Of a DNA stretch of 64,000 bases, positions 25,600-34,606 are shown one piece after another. A program made the translations under genes and the position numbers. This DNA is from Haloarchaeobius sp. FL176. Lineage in GTDB: Archaea > Halobacteriota > Halobacteria > Halobacteriales > Natrialbaceae. Below the pieces are notes generated by a model, which worked only from the letters and a program-made list of their open reading frames with translations, did no database searches and was not told the origin of the DNA. The stretch covers positions 1 to 64,000 of the forward strand of contig NZ_JANJYH010000007.1 in assembly GCF_024609245.1 (NCBI RefSeq), written 5' to 3'. Numbering within the stretch: position 1 is the stretch's first letter; every line of letters starts with the position of its first letter.

Positions 25600-26840
25600 G
25601 CGTTTTCAACTTCGTCGATGGGGAAATCTGCCTTGGTCTCTGCGTCCTCGATCTTCTCGATATCGAGGTTGTTCAGTGCGCGCTCCAGGTCCGCCTCGTC
25701 CGGGATGGCGTAGATGGAGCAGTCGAACTCGCGGTCTTCGGACCTGATCACCGTGTCGAAGACGAACGCGAAGTCCTGGTTCTCGCCGAGCCCGATGATG
25801 ACCGGGTCGATGACGGCCGCGCCGTAGTCGTGGATGTACTCCGGTGGCGAGTGGTCGATCGTCGTATCGAGCACGTTCGCCCAGCCGTCGATGAAGCCCG
25901 AGGCCATGATGTTCCCGAGCTCCTTGATGGCGCTCTCGCCGAGCTCGCCGAACTCGTCCTCCGGCGGGTTCGGGATGGTCGCCTCGACGACCTCCCGGGC
26001 GGAGGCCTCGTCGAAGAGGAACAGCAGGTAGCCCGACGGCGTCCCGTCGAGTTCGAAGGCGACGCCGACGAGCATCTCGTCGTCTATCTCCTGCGGGATG
26101 GCCGCGAGCGAGGCGAACTTCAGCCGCCGAATCTGCACACCGGTGTCGATGCCGGTGAGGGTCGTGATGTTCGAGGCGGCCTCGCGTGCGCCCTGCTGGG
26201 CCATCTCGTCGAAGCCAGCGAGCTTGTCGTACTCGATACCTCGACTGTCGTCGTCGGTGTGCTGCTCGAGGATGTCGGCCATCGACTCCTGCTCGGGGAA
26301 CAGGTAGTGCTTGAACCCGATCTCGGTGTCGACCGCCTCGATCTGGCTCTGGAACAGCAGCGCGAGGTCGTCGTCCGTCGGAGCCTCCTCGAGGTCGCCC
26401 AGGAACGGCTCGGCGGTCTCTCCTTCGATGAACTCCGGCGTGGAGACGTCTATTGCGGTGCCGAGCACGTCGGCCCAGCCGTCGATGAAGCCCGCGTTCA
26501 TGATCTGGCCGACCTCGGTCGCGGCCGACCGGCTCATGTCGTCGAACTCGTCGGCCGACGCCTCCTCGACGAGCGCGCTGACGACGCGAAGGGCGGCGTC
26601 ACGCTCGAACAGGATGAGCGAGTGGCCGTCGAGCCCGCCGGAGAGTTCGACCCGGACGCCCACCTTCGGGATGCCGTCCTCGAACTCGGTCCGTATCTCG
26701 GAGCCACGCATGAAGTTGAGCTTCGTGATGCCAACTCGGGTCTCCACGTCGGTCATCCGGGTGAGCCGACCCGCCGCGAGTCCAGCACCCTCCCGCGCCA
26801 TGTCGTAGAAGGTGCCGAGCGCGGTGATGTCGAGTTTCAT
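25596..26840 (-). CDS. cheC: CheC with two CheC domains
   Basis: The 414-aa product has two CheC repeats. Each carries a helix of the form E-x-x-N-x-x-x-x-x-F: AATEVGQIMNAGFIDGWADV in the first half and AIKELGNIMASGFIDGWANV in the second. These glutamate-asparagine pairs are the active-site residues of CheC/CheX phosphatases, so both halves could act on CheY-P. The C terminus adds a short acidic extension. It overlaps cheD and the single-domain cheC by four bases on either side. Confidence 0.9.
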   Translation of the reverse strand: MKLDITALGTFYDMAREGAGLAAGRLTRMTDVETRVGITKLNFMRGSEIRTEFEDGIPKVGVRVELSGGLDGHSLILFERDAALRVVSALVEEASADEFDDMSRSAATEVGQIMNAGFIDGWADVLGTAIDVSTPEFIEGETAEPFLGDLEEAPTDDDLALLFQSQIEAVDTEIGFKHYLFPEQESMADILEQHTDDDSRGIEYDKLAGFDEMAQQGAREAASNITTLTGIDTGVQIRRLKFASLAAIPQEIDDEMLVGVAFELDGTPSGYLLFLFDEASAREVVEATIPNPPEDEFGELGESAIKELGNIMASGFIDGWANVLDTTIDHSPPEYIHDYGAAVIDPVIIGLGENQDFAFVFDTVIRSEDREFDCSIYAIPDEADLERALNNLDIEKIEDAETKADFPIDEVENA

Positions 26841-27442
26841 GTGGGCCTGGCTTCGATCCCGTTGACCATCTCCACGAACTCTTCGAGGTTCGGGAAGGCG
26901 TATATCTCGGCGTCGATATCGTAGCTCGGGACGGTCAGATTGGAGTCGAAGAACAGTGCGAGGTCCTCGCCGCCGAGACCCGCTGTCCGTTCGACGATCT
27001 CACCGGCCGGTGCGTACACGAGCTGCGGTGTCGCGATGTCGATGGTTCGACCGAGCACGTCGGCCCAGCCGTCGATGAACCCCGAGGCCATCATGTTGCC
27101 CAGCTCCTCGACGGCCGAGCGCGCCATCTCGCCGGACACCTCCGACATGTCGTCGACCATGTCCGAGAGCATGAGCGCCGTTATCTTGCGGGCGCTCGCC
27201 TCCGGGAACAGGATGAGGATGTGTCCGTGCGGGGGCTCCATCAGACGGACCCTGACCCCGACGCGCTTGCCGGCGTCCATCTGGGTCTTGATGTCCTGGA
27301 TGTCGATGAAGTTCGTCTTCGTCACCTCCATCTTGGCATCCTCTCCTGTCAGTTTGCTCATGTTGTCGGCGACCCCGTTGGTGCCGACCTTGGCCATCTC
27401 GTTGATGAAACTCAGCTTCCGAATGTCGACCATCAGACTCAT
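26837..27442 (-). CDS. cheC: CheC phosphatase, single-domain
   Basis: The 201-aa product is one CheC unit with the active-site helix AVEELGNMMASGFIDGWADV near residue 115. It is clearly related to each half of the next gene. It probably dephosphorylates CheY-P or helps CheD. The gene lies 25 nt downstream of cheA, and its stop overlaps the start of the double CheC gene. Confidence 0.9.
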   Translation of the reverse strand: MSLMVDIRKLSFINEMAKVGTNGVADNMSKLTGEDAKMEVTKTNFIDIQDIKTQMDAGKRVGVRVRLMEPPHGHILILFPEASARKITALMLSDMVDDMSEVSGEMARSAVEELGNMMASGFIDGWADVLGRTIDIATPQLVYAPAGEIVERTAGLGGEDLALFFDSNLTVPSYDIDAEIYAFPNLEEFVEMVNGIEARPT

Positions 27443-27467
27443 AGCTTCCTCCAGTGTTTTCGTCCGT

Positions 27468-30400
27468 TCATAATGTCTTCACGTCAAGGATGTTGACTAC
27501 CTCACCTTCGCCCAGTACTGTCGCACCGCTCAGCCCGGGGATACCTCCGAGGACACCCTCGAAGGGCTTCACGACGACCTCCTGCTGGCCGCGAACTTGG
27601 TCGCAGTGGACCGCCACGGGACGGACCTCGTCACGGATGCGGAGCAGCATGCCGTCGCCGTTTCTCGCCCTGCCCGGCGTTTCGAGCGCCTCGTTCAGCC
27701 GGACGAGCGGATACGTGCGGTCGCCGTCGCGGACGACTTCCTGCCCGTCCTCGACGGTGATGTCGGCCGCGGCTCCGATGTCCTGGATGTCCTTGACTGG
27801 GACACCGAACTCCTCGTCGCCGGAAGTGACGAACATCACGTCGGCGATGGCGACCGTGACCGGAAGCAGCATCCGGATCGTCGTCCCCTCACCGGGAGTG
27901 CTCTCGACCGAGACCGAGCCGTCGAGGTCGTTGACGGTGCTCTTGACGACGTCCATCCCGACACCGCGGCCGGAGACGTCGGTCACTTCCGAGGCTGTCG
28001 AGAGGCCGGGGTGGAAGATCAGTTCGTAGGCATCCTGATCCGACAGGTCGGCCGCCTCGTCCTCGGTGAGCACGTCCGCCTCGACAGCCGCATCGCGGAG
28101 TCTGTCCGGGTCGAGGCCGCGACCGTCGTCCGTGACCTCGATGGCGACCTGGTCGCGTGCGCGCTCGACCTCGAGCGTGACGTTTCCGGTACGGGGTTTG
28201 TCCACAGCCTCCCGTTCGTCGGGGGCTTCGATGCCGTGGTCCACCGCGTTCCGGACGATGTGGACCAGCGGGTCGCCGATGCGGTCCAGGATAGACCGGT
28301 CGACCTCGACGCCCTCCCCGTGCATCTCGAACTCGACGTCTTTGTCCTGTTCGCGGGAGATGTCGCGCACGATGCGCGGCAGTCGGTTCGCGACCATCTG
28401 GACGGGCACGAGGCGCACGTCCATGACGGTGTCCTGCAGCTCGCCGGTCAGGTCTTCCAGTTCGTCGAGTTCGGTGTCGAGTTCAGCGGGGTCGGCCCCC
28501 TCCTCGACGGTCCGGCGGAGCCGGACGCGACTGGTGACCAGCCCCTCGACGAGGTTGAGCAGGCGGTCGACCTGCTCGACGTCGACACGGATGGACTGTA
28601 TCTCGTCGTCCGCCTCGGCGTCACCGCCCTCGTCCACGAGCGTCTGGATGTCCACGTCGACGTCGAGCGCGGACACCTCGGCACCGTCGTCGTCCGCAGC
28701 CGCAGTGGACTCGCCGGTCTCTTGCTCCGGGGCCGGGTCGAAGCCGTCCGCGCTGTCGAGGTCGGCCCCGCCGAAGTCTCCGTAGCTCTCCGTGCTCGGC
28801 TGGCTCACCGTCGCGGACTCGTCTGCGCTGGCCCCGAAGTCGCCGGTCTCGACCTCGGTGGCCGGCTCGGCTTCCGCGCCGGGCTCGTCCAGTTCGAACT
28901 GCTCGACCTCGACGCGGTCGAGGTCCCCGTCGTTCGCCGACATGCCGGCAGCGATATCCTCCCCTGCTGCGTCGGCGGGTTCGTCGAAGCCGTCGTCGGT
29001 GCTTCCTGCCTCGGTGGGTTCATCGAAGCCGTCGTCGGCGCTTCCGGCGTCGGCGAACTCGTCGTCGAAGGAGTCCTCCTCGAAGGGGTCAGCAGACGCG
29101 TCGTCGATGCCCGACGAATCGGCAGGGTCTGCGGCGTCGAGCTCGAACTCGTCGGCGTCGTCGAACTCGGTATCCGTGCCGTCGAACCCGGTGTCCGTGT
29201 CGTCGAGCGCGTCGGTCCCGAAGTCGTCGGCGGACATCGAGTCGAAGTCAGAGCCGGTGTCGTCCCCGAACTCGTCGACAGCCGACGTGGCGTCCGCCTC
29301 GTCGACAGCGTCCGCCGCCGCGGCAGTGTCTGTCCCGGGCTCCGCTTCGTCGACGGCGTCGGTGGCCGTTCCATCGGAGCCGGCATCGGTAGCAGTCGTC
29401 TCGCTCCCGGCAGTCGTGTCGGACTCCTCCGCATCGGGGGTGTCCGTGTCGACGGTGAAAGCGTCGGCGTCTGCCGTGAAAGTGTCCGTGTCAGTGTCGG
29501 CCGTGACGGCGTCGGTATCGGTGTCGGCGTCTGCCGTCACCGCATCCGTCTCGGTCGCCGCGACCGGGTCGTCCGGTTCGACCGGGGTCTCCGCCTCGCT
29601 CTCCTCGAAGCCAGCGACGTCGTCGTCGCTGACGAGGTCGTCGACGGAGACCTCGTCCTGGTCGGTCCCGACGGCGGCCTCGGTGTCGCCTCCGAAGAAG
29701 TCGTCGTCAGACTCCTCGAAGTCCTCGCCGAGGAGTTCGTCGAAGCCGACCTCCTCCTCGTCCGCGTACTCGTCGAACTCGAGCTCGTCGAGCTCGTCCT
29801 GCAGTTCGTCGAAGCCGACGGGGTCGACCTCCTGCTTGAGTTCCGCGAACGTCGCCGCCGCGTCGTCGACCTCCTCGTCGGGATCCTCGACCGGCTCGGT
29901 GTCGGCCGCCGCTTCCCCGGCGTCCTCCTCGTCGAAGGAGACGTCGAGGTCCCCACCGAACTCGTCGCCGAGAGGGTCCTCGGCCGGCTTGTCGCGGGGG
30001 TCGAGGTCGTCGCCGAGGTCGAGGTCGTCGAACGAGCCGGCGTCGCCGAGGTCGTCGAAGCCCGAGACGTCGTCCATCTCCTCGACCATCGCGTCGAGGT
30101 CGTCGTACTCGTCGAACTCGTCGAGGAGGTCGTCGACGCTCATGTCCTGTGCGGCATCGGCGTCGATCCCGCTCCCGGACCCCTCCTCGAACAGGTCGTC
30201 GAACTCGTCGTCATCGGCCTCGGGTGGCTCCGGTTCGGCCCGCGAACTCTCGTAGGCCGCCGTGACATCGTTGATTCGGGCCTGTGCGACTGGCTCGACG
30301 GGGTCGAGTGCCGCCGAGATGGCGGCCTCGCCGACGGCGCTGCCGAAGACGGCGTCGAAGGTGCCGTCGTAGTCGCCGGCGGCGATGGTCTCCGGGTCGG

Positions 30401-30968
30401 GAACCGTCCCGAGGAGGTCGAACGCGTCCGCGAGCGCGTCCACGACCGCACTCCCGTGCGCTACGGAGCCGGACTCGTCGACCGCGAGGCGGACGTGGAA
30501 CACGTCGTGCTCCTCGTCCGAGAGGTCGTCGGCCACGGTGACCGCGTCCTCGATGGCGTCGTCGGTCGGTTCACCGATGGTGGGGACGCCCGTGGCTTCC
30601 TCCTGGACCTCGCGGACGGTCGCGATGGTCTCGGTCGGGTCGGTCCGTATCTCACCGTACGCGCGGACCTCGTCGACCATGGTCTCGAGTTCGTCGACGG
30701 CCGCGAATATCTCGTCCATCAGGTCGGCCGTGACCTCGATCCGGCCGGACCGGACGACCTCGAGGAGGTCCTCGATGGCGTGGGCCAGGTTCGAGGCGCG
30801 CTCGAAACCCATCGCACCGCTGTTGCCCTTCAGAGTGTGCGCCATCCGGAAGATGCGGTCCATAGCCGCGTCGTCCGTGGGGTCGCGCTCCAGTTCGAGC
30901 AGCGCGTTGTTCAGCTCGGTGATGTTCTCTTCGCTCTCCTGAACGAAGTCTCTCTGGTACTCATCCAT
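27468..30968 (-). CDS. cheA: CheA histidine kinase with a giant acidic linker
   Basis: The 1166-aa kinase is almost twice the usual length. The Hpt domain is at residues 1-110, with the phosphorylated His44 in MAHTLKGNSGAMGF. A P2-like region follows (residues 165-240). Then about 540 residues (245-785) are nearly all Asp/Glu/Ala/Ser/Thr/Gly. The dimerisation helices (790-855), the HATPase domain (N-box HIVRNAVDHG near 906, DDGRGLD near 951, GRGVGMDVV near 1001) and the CheW-like regulatory domain (1040-1166) are intact. The ATG overlaps the CheB stop by eight bases. Confidence 0.95.
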   Translation of the reverse strand: MDEYQRDFVQESEENITELNNALLELERDPTDDAAMDRIFRMAHTLKGNSGAMGFERASNLAHAIEDLLEVVRSGRIEVTADLMDEIFAAVDELETMVDEVRAYGEIRTDPTETIATVREVQEEATGVPTIGEPTDDAIEDAVTVADDLSDEEHDVFHVRLAVDESGSVAHGSAVVDALADAFDLLGTVPDPETIAAGDYDGTFDAVFGSAVGEAAISAALDPVEPVAQARINDVTAAYESSRAEPEPPEADDDEFDDLFEEGSGSGIDADAAQDMSVDDLLDEFDEYDDLDAMVEEMDDVSGFDDLGDAGSFDDLDLGDDLDPRDKPAEDPLGDEFGGDLDVSFDEEDAGEAAADTEPVEDPDEEVDDAAATFAELKQEVDPVGFDELQDELDELEFDEYADEEEVGFDELLGEDFEESDDDFFGGDTEAAVGTDQDEVSVDDLVSDDDVAGFEESEAETPVEPDDPVAATETDAVTADADTDTDAVTADTDTDTFTADADAFTVDTDTPDAEESDTTAGSETTATDAGSDGTATDAVDEAEPGTDTAAAADAVDEADATSAVDEFGDDTGSDFDSMSADDFGTDALDDTDTGFDGTDTEFDDADEFELDAADPADSSGIDDASADPFEEDSFDDEFADAGSADDGFDEPTEAGSTDDGFDEPADAAGEDIAAGMSANDGDLDRVEVEQFELDEPGAEAEPATEVETGDFGASADESATVSQPSTESYGDFGGADLDSADGFDPAPEQETGESTAAADDDGAEVSALDVDVDIQTLVDEGGDAEADDEIQSIRVDVEQVDRLLNLVEGLVTSRVRLRRTVEEGADPAELDTELDELEDLTGELQDTVMDVRLVPVQMVANRLPRIVRDISREQDKDVEFEMHGEGVEVDRSILDRIGDPLVHIVRNAVDHGIEAPDEREAVDKPRTGNVTLEVERARDQVAIEVTDDGRGLDPDRLRDAAVEADVLTEDEAADLSDQDAYELIFHPGLSTASEVTDVSGRGVGMDVVKSTVNDLDGSVSVESTPGEGTTIRMLLPVTVAIADVMFVTSGDEEFGVPVKDIQDIGAAADITVEDGQEVVRDGDRTYPLVRLNEALETPGRARNGDGMLLRIRDEVRPVAVHCDQVRGQQEVVVKPFEGVLGGIPGLSGATVLGEGEVVNILDVKTL

Positions 30969-32034
30969 GCGTCTGACCCTCCTGGGTGAACGTCGAGCAG
31001 ATGCCCGCCGGGATTTCGTCGCCCGGTAGCACCTGTTCGACGCAGCCCGTCTCTATCGCCTGCTTGGGAATGCCGAACACGGGGCTCGTCTCCTCGTCCT
31101 GGGCGATAGTCGCGCCGCCGGCAGCCTTGATGGCTTCGATACCGGCCGCACCGTCTTTGCCCATCCCGGTCAGCGCGACTCCACAGAGCGGGTCTCTCAC
31201 CCGGTCCGCGGCGGTCTCCATCGTCACGTCTATCGAGGGCCGAACGCCGTGGCGGCGCTCTCCCTCGGTGAGTCTGATGCGCAGTCTGCCCGCGACGTTC
31301 GAGGTGACCTCCATGTGGAAGCCCCCCTTGGCGATGACGATGTCGCCGTCGTCGACGGCCTCGCCGTCGCTCGCTTCGCGCACCTCGTAGGGCGTGAAGC
31401 GGTCGAGGCGGGCCGCGAGGCGCTCGGTGAACGACACCGGCATGTGCTGGACTATCAACACCTTCGCGTCGAGTGCGAGCGGGAGGTCCCGCACGATTCG
31501 CTCGACGAGCTTCGGCCCGCCAGTCGAGGCACCGATGACGACCGTCGGGTGGTCGACGTACTGCCGTGTCGACTCCGCCTCGGCCGCGACCGACCCGCCA
31601 GCATCGGCGACCGCGGTCCGCTCGGCCGTCGCCACCGAGGAGATATCGGCGCGCTCGACGGCCTCGCACTTCTCGACGAGTCGATCCGAGAGGCTGGCGA
31701 TGTCCGGTGACACCTCACCGCTCGGCTTCGTGAGGAAGTCGACGGCACCCTCCGCCAGCGCGTCCAGTGTCGCGTCAGCACCGCTGTCCGTGTGGGCGCT
31801 GAGCATCAGAACCGGGGTCGGGTTCGTCGACATGATCTCACTGACCGCTTCGATTCCGTTCATGCCGGGCATCTGTACGTCCATGGTGACGATGTCCGGC
31901 TGGTGCTCTTCGACGGCTTTCACCGCCGCTTTCCCGTCGCTGGCGCTTTCGACCTCGTACCCGTTGTCGGCGAGGATGTTGCCGATGACAGTCCGCATGA
32001 ACTGCGAGTCGTCGACAACGAGCACGCTCGTCAT
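30961..32034 (-). CDS. cheB: CheB receptor methylesterase
   Basis: The 357-aa product has an N-terminal receiver domain (LVVDDSQFMRTVIG, TMDVQMPGMNGIEA, FLTKPSGE). The C-terminal methylesterase domain carries the serine in VIGASTGGPKLVE, the histidine in LIVQHMPVSFTERLA and the aspartate in ALTGMGKDGAAG. It removes methyl groups from transducers after phosphorylation by CheA. It overlaps cheY by four bases and cheA by eight. Confidence 0.96.
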   Translation of the reverse strand: MTSVLVVDDSQFMRTVIGNILADNGYEVESASDGKAAVKAVEEHQPDIVTMDVQMPGMNGIEAVSEIMSTNPTPVLMLSAHTDSGADATLDALAEGAVDFLTKPSGEVSPDIASLSDRLVEKCEAVERADISSVATAERTAVADAGGSVAAEAESTRQYVDHPTVVIGASTGGPKLVERIVRDLPLALDAKVLIVQHMPVSFTERLAARLDRFTPYEVREASDGEAVDDGDIVIAKGGFHMEVTSNVAGRLRIRLTEGERRHGVRPSIDVTMETAADRVRDPLCGVALTGMGKDGAAGIEAIKAAGGATIAQDEETSPVFGIPKQAIETGCVEQVLPGDEIPAGICSTFTQEGQTHG

Positions 32035-32393
32035 GCAGGTACGACGTCTTTGAGCGCCTTGCGCACGCTCGGTTCCTCGAACGGCTTCGTGACGTATCCG
32101 TCAGCGCCGGCTTTCACCGCGAGCTTCATCTTCTCGCGTTGGCCGACGGACGTACACATGATGACCCTGGAACTCGGGTCAAGCTTCTTGATGGCCGCTG
32201 TAGCCTTGATACCGTTGCATTTCGGCATCACGATGTCCATCATCACGATGTCCGGATTTTCCTCTTTGTACAGTTTGACCGCCTCTGCCCCGTTGGACGC
32301 CTCTCCGACGATGTCATACTCGTCCTCCAATATCTGACGGAGGAGGTTCCGCATAAAATGAGAGTCGTCCACGATGAGCACCCCTGTCGACAT
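32031..32393 (-). CDS. cheY: CheY response regulator
   Basis: The 120-aa product is a stand-alone receiver domain. Acidic pocket residues are Asp9 and Asp10, the phosphorylation site is Asp53 in IVMMDIVMPKCNG, and the conserved lysine sits in GYVTKPF. It carries the signal from CheA to the archaellum, through CheF in archaea. It is the first gene of the che operon, with a TATA box 36-44 nt upstream of its start. Confidence 0.97.
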   Translation of the reverse strand: MSTGVLIVDDSHFMRNLLRQILEDEYDIVGEASNGAEAVKLYKEENPDIVMMDIVMPKCNGIKATAAIKKLDPSSRVIMCTSVGQREKMKLAVKAGADGYVTKPFEEPSVRKALKDVVPA

Positions 32394-32428
32394 TCAGTTA
32401 GTACACCAAGCCACGTTAGACGTAGCGC

Positions 32429-32437
32429 GGATATAAA
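32429..32437 (-). promoter_or_regulatory. TATA box of the che operon
   Basis: On the minus strand TTTATATCC lies 36-44 nt before the cheY ATG, giving a leader of roughly 10-15 nt. It separates the seven-gene operon from cheW. Confidence 0.6.
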
Positions 32438-32518
32438 TGCTGTTGCCCGGTTATCAGAGTCGAGAACACGGGATAAACACGCCCTTACTGCCAGTAACCG
32501 GACGTTTAGGCCGCCGAG

Positions 32519-33106
32519 TTACGCCGTGGCGTCCTGCCCCGACGCCTTGATGAGCCCTTTGATGTCCAGCAGACCGATACGTTCGGTCACGTCGCCATCT
32601 TCCATTCGACGGATGACTGCGTTCACGAGGGGGTGGGAGGCGTCAGCGGCCTCGACGTGGTCGTCCGGAACAATCTGTCGGAGCGGGAACACCTCGACGC
32701 CATCGACACCGTCGACCCGGATGCCGACCCCCTGCTTGTCCGCGGTTCGGTCGAAGACGATGATGCGTTGCCGCTCGAAGGGCGCGGTGTCCGCCTCGAT
32801 GTCGAAGTGGACGCGTGGCTCGATGACCGCCGTAATCTCGCCACGGAGGTCGATGATGCCATCGATCGCCGGGGACGTCCGTGGGACACGCGTACGCTCG
32901 GACTCCTTGACGATGCTCTTTACAGCATCGACACTGACCGCGAAAGACTTCTCGCCGATCTGGAAGATAACGAACCGCTCCGTCTCCTCGTCCTCCTGCT
33001 CGCGGGCTGTGTCGTCGGGGTGTTCGGTCGTCGCGTCGGGCTCGAGGTCCTCGGCATCGGCCTCGACCTCGACGTCCACGAGTTCGTCGGGCAGGTCCGC
33101 AGACAT
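32519..33106 (-). CDS. cheW: CheW coupling protein
   Basis: The 195-aa product has an acidic extension of about 45 residues, then a CheW domain: RFVIFQIGEKSFAVSVDAVK, PAIDGIIDLRGEITAVIE and GVRVDGVDGVEVF-like strands. It links transducers to CheA. A run TTTTTACCC lies about 26 nt before the start, but the gene also begins only 4 nt after the stop of the prenyltransferase gene, so read-through is possible. It precedes cheY on the same strand. Confidence 0.95.
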   Translation of the reverse strand: MSADLPDELVDVEVEADAEDLEPDATTEHPDDTAREQEDEETERFVIFQIGEKSFAVSVDAVKSIVKESERTRVPRTSPAIDGIIDLRGEITAVIEPRVHFDIEADTAPFERQRIIVFDRTADKQGVGIRVDGVDGVEVFPLRQIVPDDHVEAADASHPLVNAVIRRMEDGDVTERIGLLDIKGLIKASGQDATA

Positions 33107-33110
33107 GATT

Positions 33111-34055
33111 CTATACGCCTAATACCGCCGGTGGGTAAAAACGTTGACCCCCGCGAGCGAGGACCAGCAGCGCCCAGGTGAAGAGTTGGACCACGGCCAG
33201 CCCGACCATCGTCGCGACGCTGGGAAACGGTGACGTGACGCGGGTGAACCGGTGACTCGCGACTATCCCGGCCGGTGTCAGCAGGAGACAGCCCCAGCCG
33301 ACGACCCGTGGGAGCAGGTCGACGAGCGGGAACAGACCGAACATGGCGAAGGTCGTCCCGGTCGTCAGCCAGTGCGCCCAGCGCAGCCCTGTCGTCGACC
33401 AGCGGGTCGGTAAGGTCCGCTTACCCGTCTTTTCGTCCGCCCGACGGTCGGGCCACTGCGTCGCGAGGAGGTTCGCGAACACGTAGACGGTGAACGGGAG
33501 GAACGCGAGTACGGCGACCGCGTCGAGCGGACCGCGCGCGACAGCGACTCCGAACAGCGGGAGGACGAGCCCGCCGAGCAGTGCGTTCGTGACCTCGCCA
33601 AGTCCGCGAGCGACGAGCCGCGGCCCGACGGAGTACGCCCACCCGAGGACCACGACGACCACGAGGAGTCCAACCCCGCGGGCGGTCACAGCGCCGACCG
33701 AAAGGGCGGCCCCGGTGGTCACTGTGCCGACCGCGAGTGCGGTCACAGCCGCACGGAGCGCGGTCTCGGCAGGCAACCCAGTAACCACGAGCGCACCGCT
33801 TCCGCCGGAGAACCGCGTCCGTTCGGTGATAGCATCCGTCTCGACGTCGGCGTACTCGTTCACGTAGTGGACGCTGGCAGCGAGTGGGACGAGCGCGACA
33901 GCGCCGACTGCGGTCCGGGTGAGGTCGAACGACCCACCGCGACTGGTGCCCGCGCCCACGCCGATCGCATAGACGACCAGGATGAGGAGGAGCTGTGACG
34001 GGCGTGACATTTTCCACCACGCAAACAGTCGTTCGCGCCCCGGTAATCCCACCAT
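33111..34055 (-). CDS. UbiA-family prenyltransferase
   Basis: The 314-aa protein has seven to nine membrane helices. The first aspartate motif is NEYADVETDAITERTRFSGG. The second region has QWPDRRADEKTGKRTL, which fits MenA/UbiA-type enzymes. Its substrate is not clear; a role in menaquinone or another prenylated quinone is a guess from similarity to MenA. It lies head-to-head with the winged-helix regulator gene. Confidence 0.82.
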   Translation of the reverse strand: MVGLPGRERLFAWWKMSRPSQLLLILVVYAIGVGAGTSRGGSFDLTRTAVGAVALVPLAASVHYVNEYADVETDAITERTRFSGGSGALVVTGLPAETALRAAVTALAVGTVTTGAALSVGAVTARGVGLLVVVVVLGWAYSVGPRLVARGLGEVTNALLGGLVLPLFGVAVARGPLDAVAVLAFLPFTVYVFANLLATQWPDRRADEKTGKRTLPTRWSTTGLRWAHWLTTGTTFAMFGLFPLVDLLPRVVGWGCLLLTPAGIVASHRFTRVTSPFPSVATMVGLAVVQLFTWALLVLARGGQRFYPPAVLGV

Positions 34056-34120
34056 GGCTCCGTGTTGGTTCGTGTGACCCTAATCCTGCTGGTCACGAAG
34101 GGACTAACGACCCACTACCA

Positions 34121-34135
34121 CAAGATTCAATCTTG
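34121..34135. promoter_or_regulatory. 15-bp palindromic operator before the regulator gene
   Basis: CAAGATT-C-AATCTTG is a perfect inverted repeat with 7-bp arms. Its downstream arm overlaps the TATA-like TTGATAAT that sits 20-27 nt before the regulator ATG at 34159. This fits autoregulation, and it may also act on the divergent prenyltransferase. Confidence 0.55.
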
Positions 34136-34158
34136 ATAATGAGACTATACTGTTGCAG

Positions 34159-34518
34159 ATGTCTACTGGACGATGGGCTACCCAAGGCACTGGGGTCGAC
34201 GAGCAGGAGTTGCTCGAGGCACTCGGCAACAAGTACAGCGCGGAGATACTCTGTGCGGCGCAATCCCCCGCGTCGGCACAGGAACTGAGCGACGAGATGG
34301 GAATCCCGATAGCGACCTGTTACCGTCGGATCGAGGAGCTCGTGGAGGCGGGGCTGCTCGAGTGCGAGGGCCGACAGCTCTCAGAAGAGGGTCGACGCAC
34401 CAACGTCTACCGGCGTACCCTGGACGAACTCGCTGTCGACTTCTCCAAGCCGGTTCCCGCGTTCTCCTGTAAGGAACGCTCCGAGGCCAAGAACCGTATC
34501 CAGGACAAGATGGAGTGA
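34159..34518 (+). CDS. winged helix-turn-helix transcriptional regulator
   Basis: The 119-aa product carries an ArsR-like winged helix at residues 15-75: ELLEALGNKYSAEILCAAQS, SAQELSDEMGIPIATCYRRI (turn and recognition helix) and a wing GLLECEGRQLSEEGRRTNVY. The C-terminal part (SKPVPAFSCKERSEAKN) has one cysteine and no clear effector domain. An ATG at 34159 is preferred to a TTG two codons before it. A palindrome overlaps its promoter, so it may regulate itself. Target genes are unknown; the divergent prenyltransferase is a candidate. Confidence 0.88.
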   Translation: MSTGRWATQGTGVDEQELLEALGNKYSAEILCAAQSPASAQELSDEMGIPIATCYRRIEELVEAGLLECEGRQLSEEGRRTNVYRRTLDELAVDFSKPVPAFSCKERSEAKNRIQDKME

Positions 34519-34606
34519 GCCCCCGCTTGCGGTCCGTTCTCGTGTCTCTGAGTGGCGACTACGGCTGGTTCGGCAGATTCAAGTATTCTCTCAGGAATAC
34601 CCGGGT

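Noticed and set aside
28950..30200. Short repeated DNA units in the cheA linker that look like a satellite or CRISPR
   Set aside because: They are irregular in length and follow codons for Asp, Glu, Ala and Ser. No regular repeat-spacer pattern exists.
27597..30989. A 1130-codon open frame antisense to cheA
   Set aside because: It is the mirror of GAC/GAG/GTC-rich codons in the acidic linker. Its product has low complexity without any domain, and the sense gene is certain.
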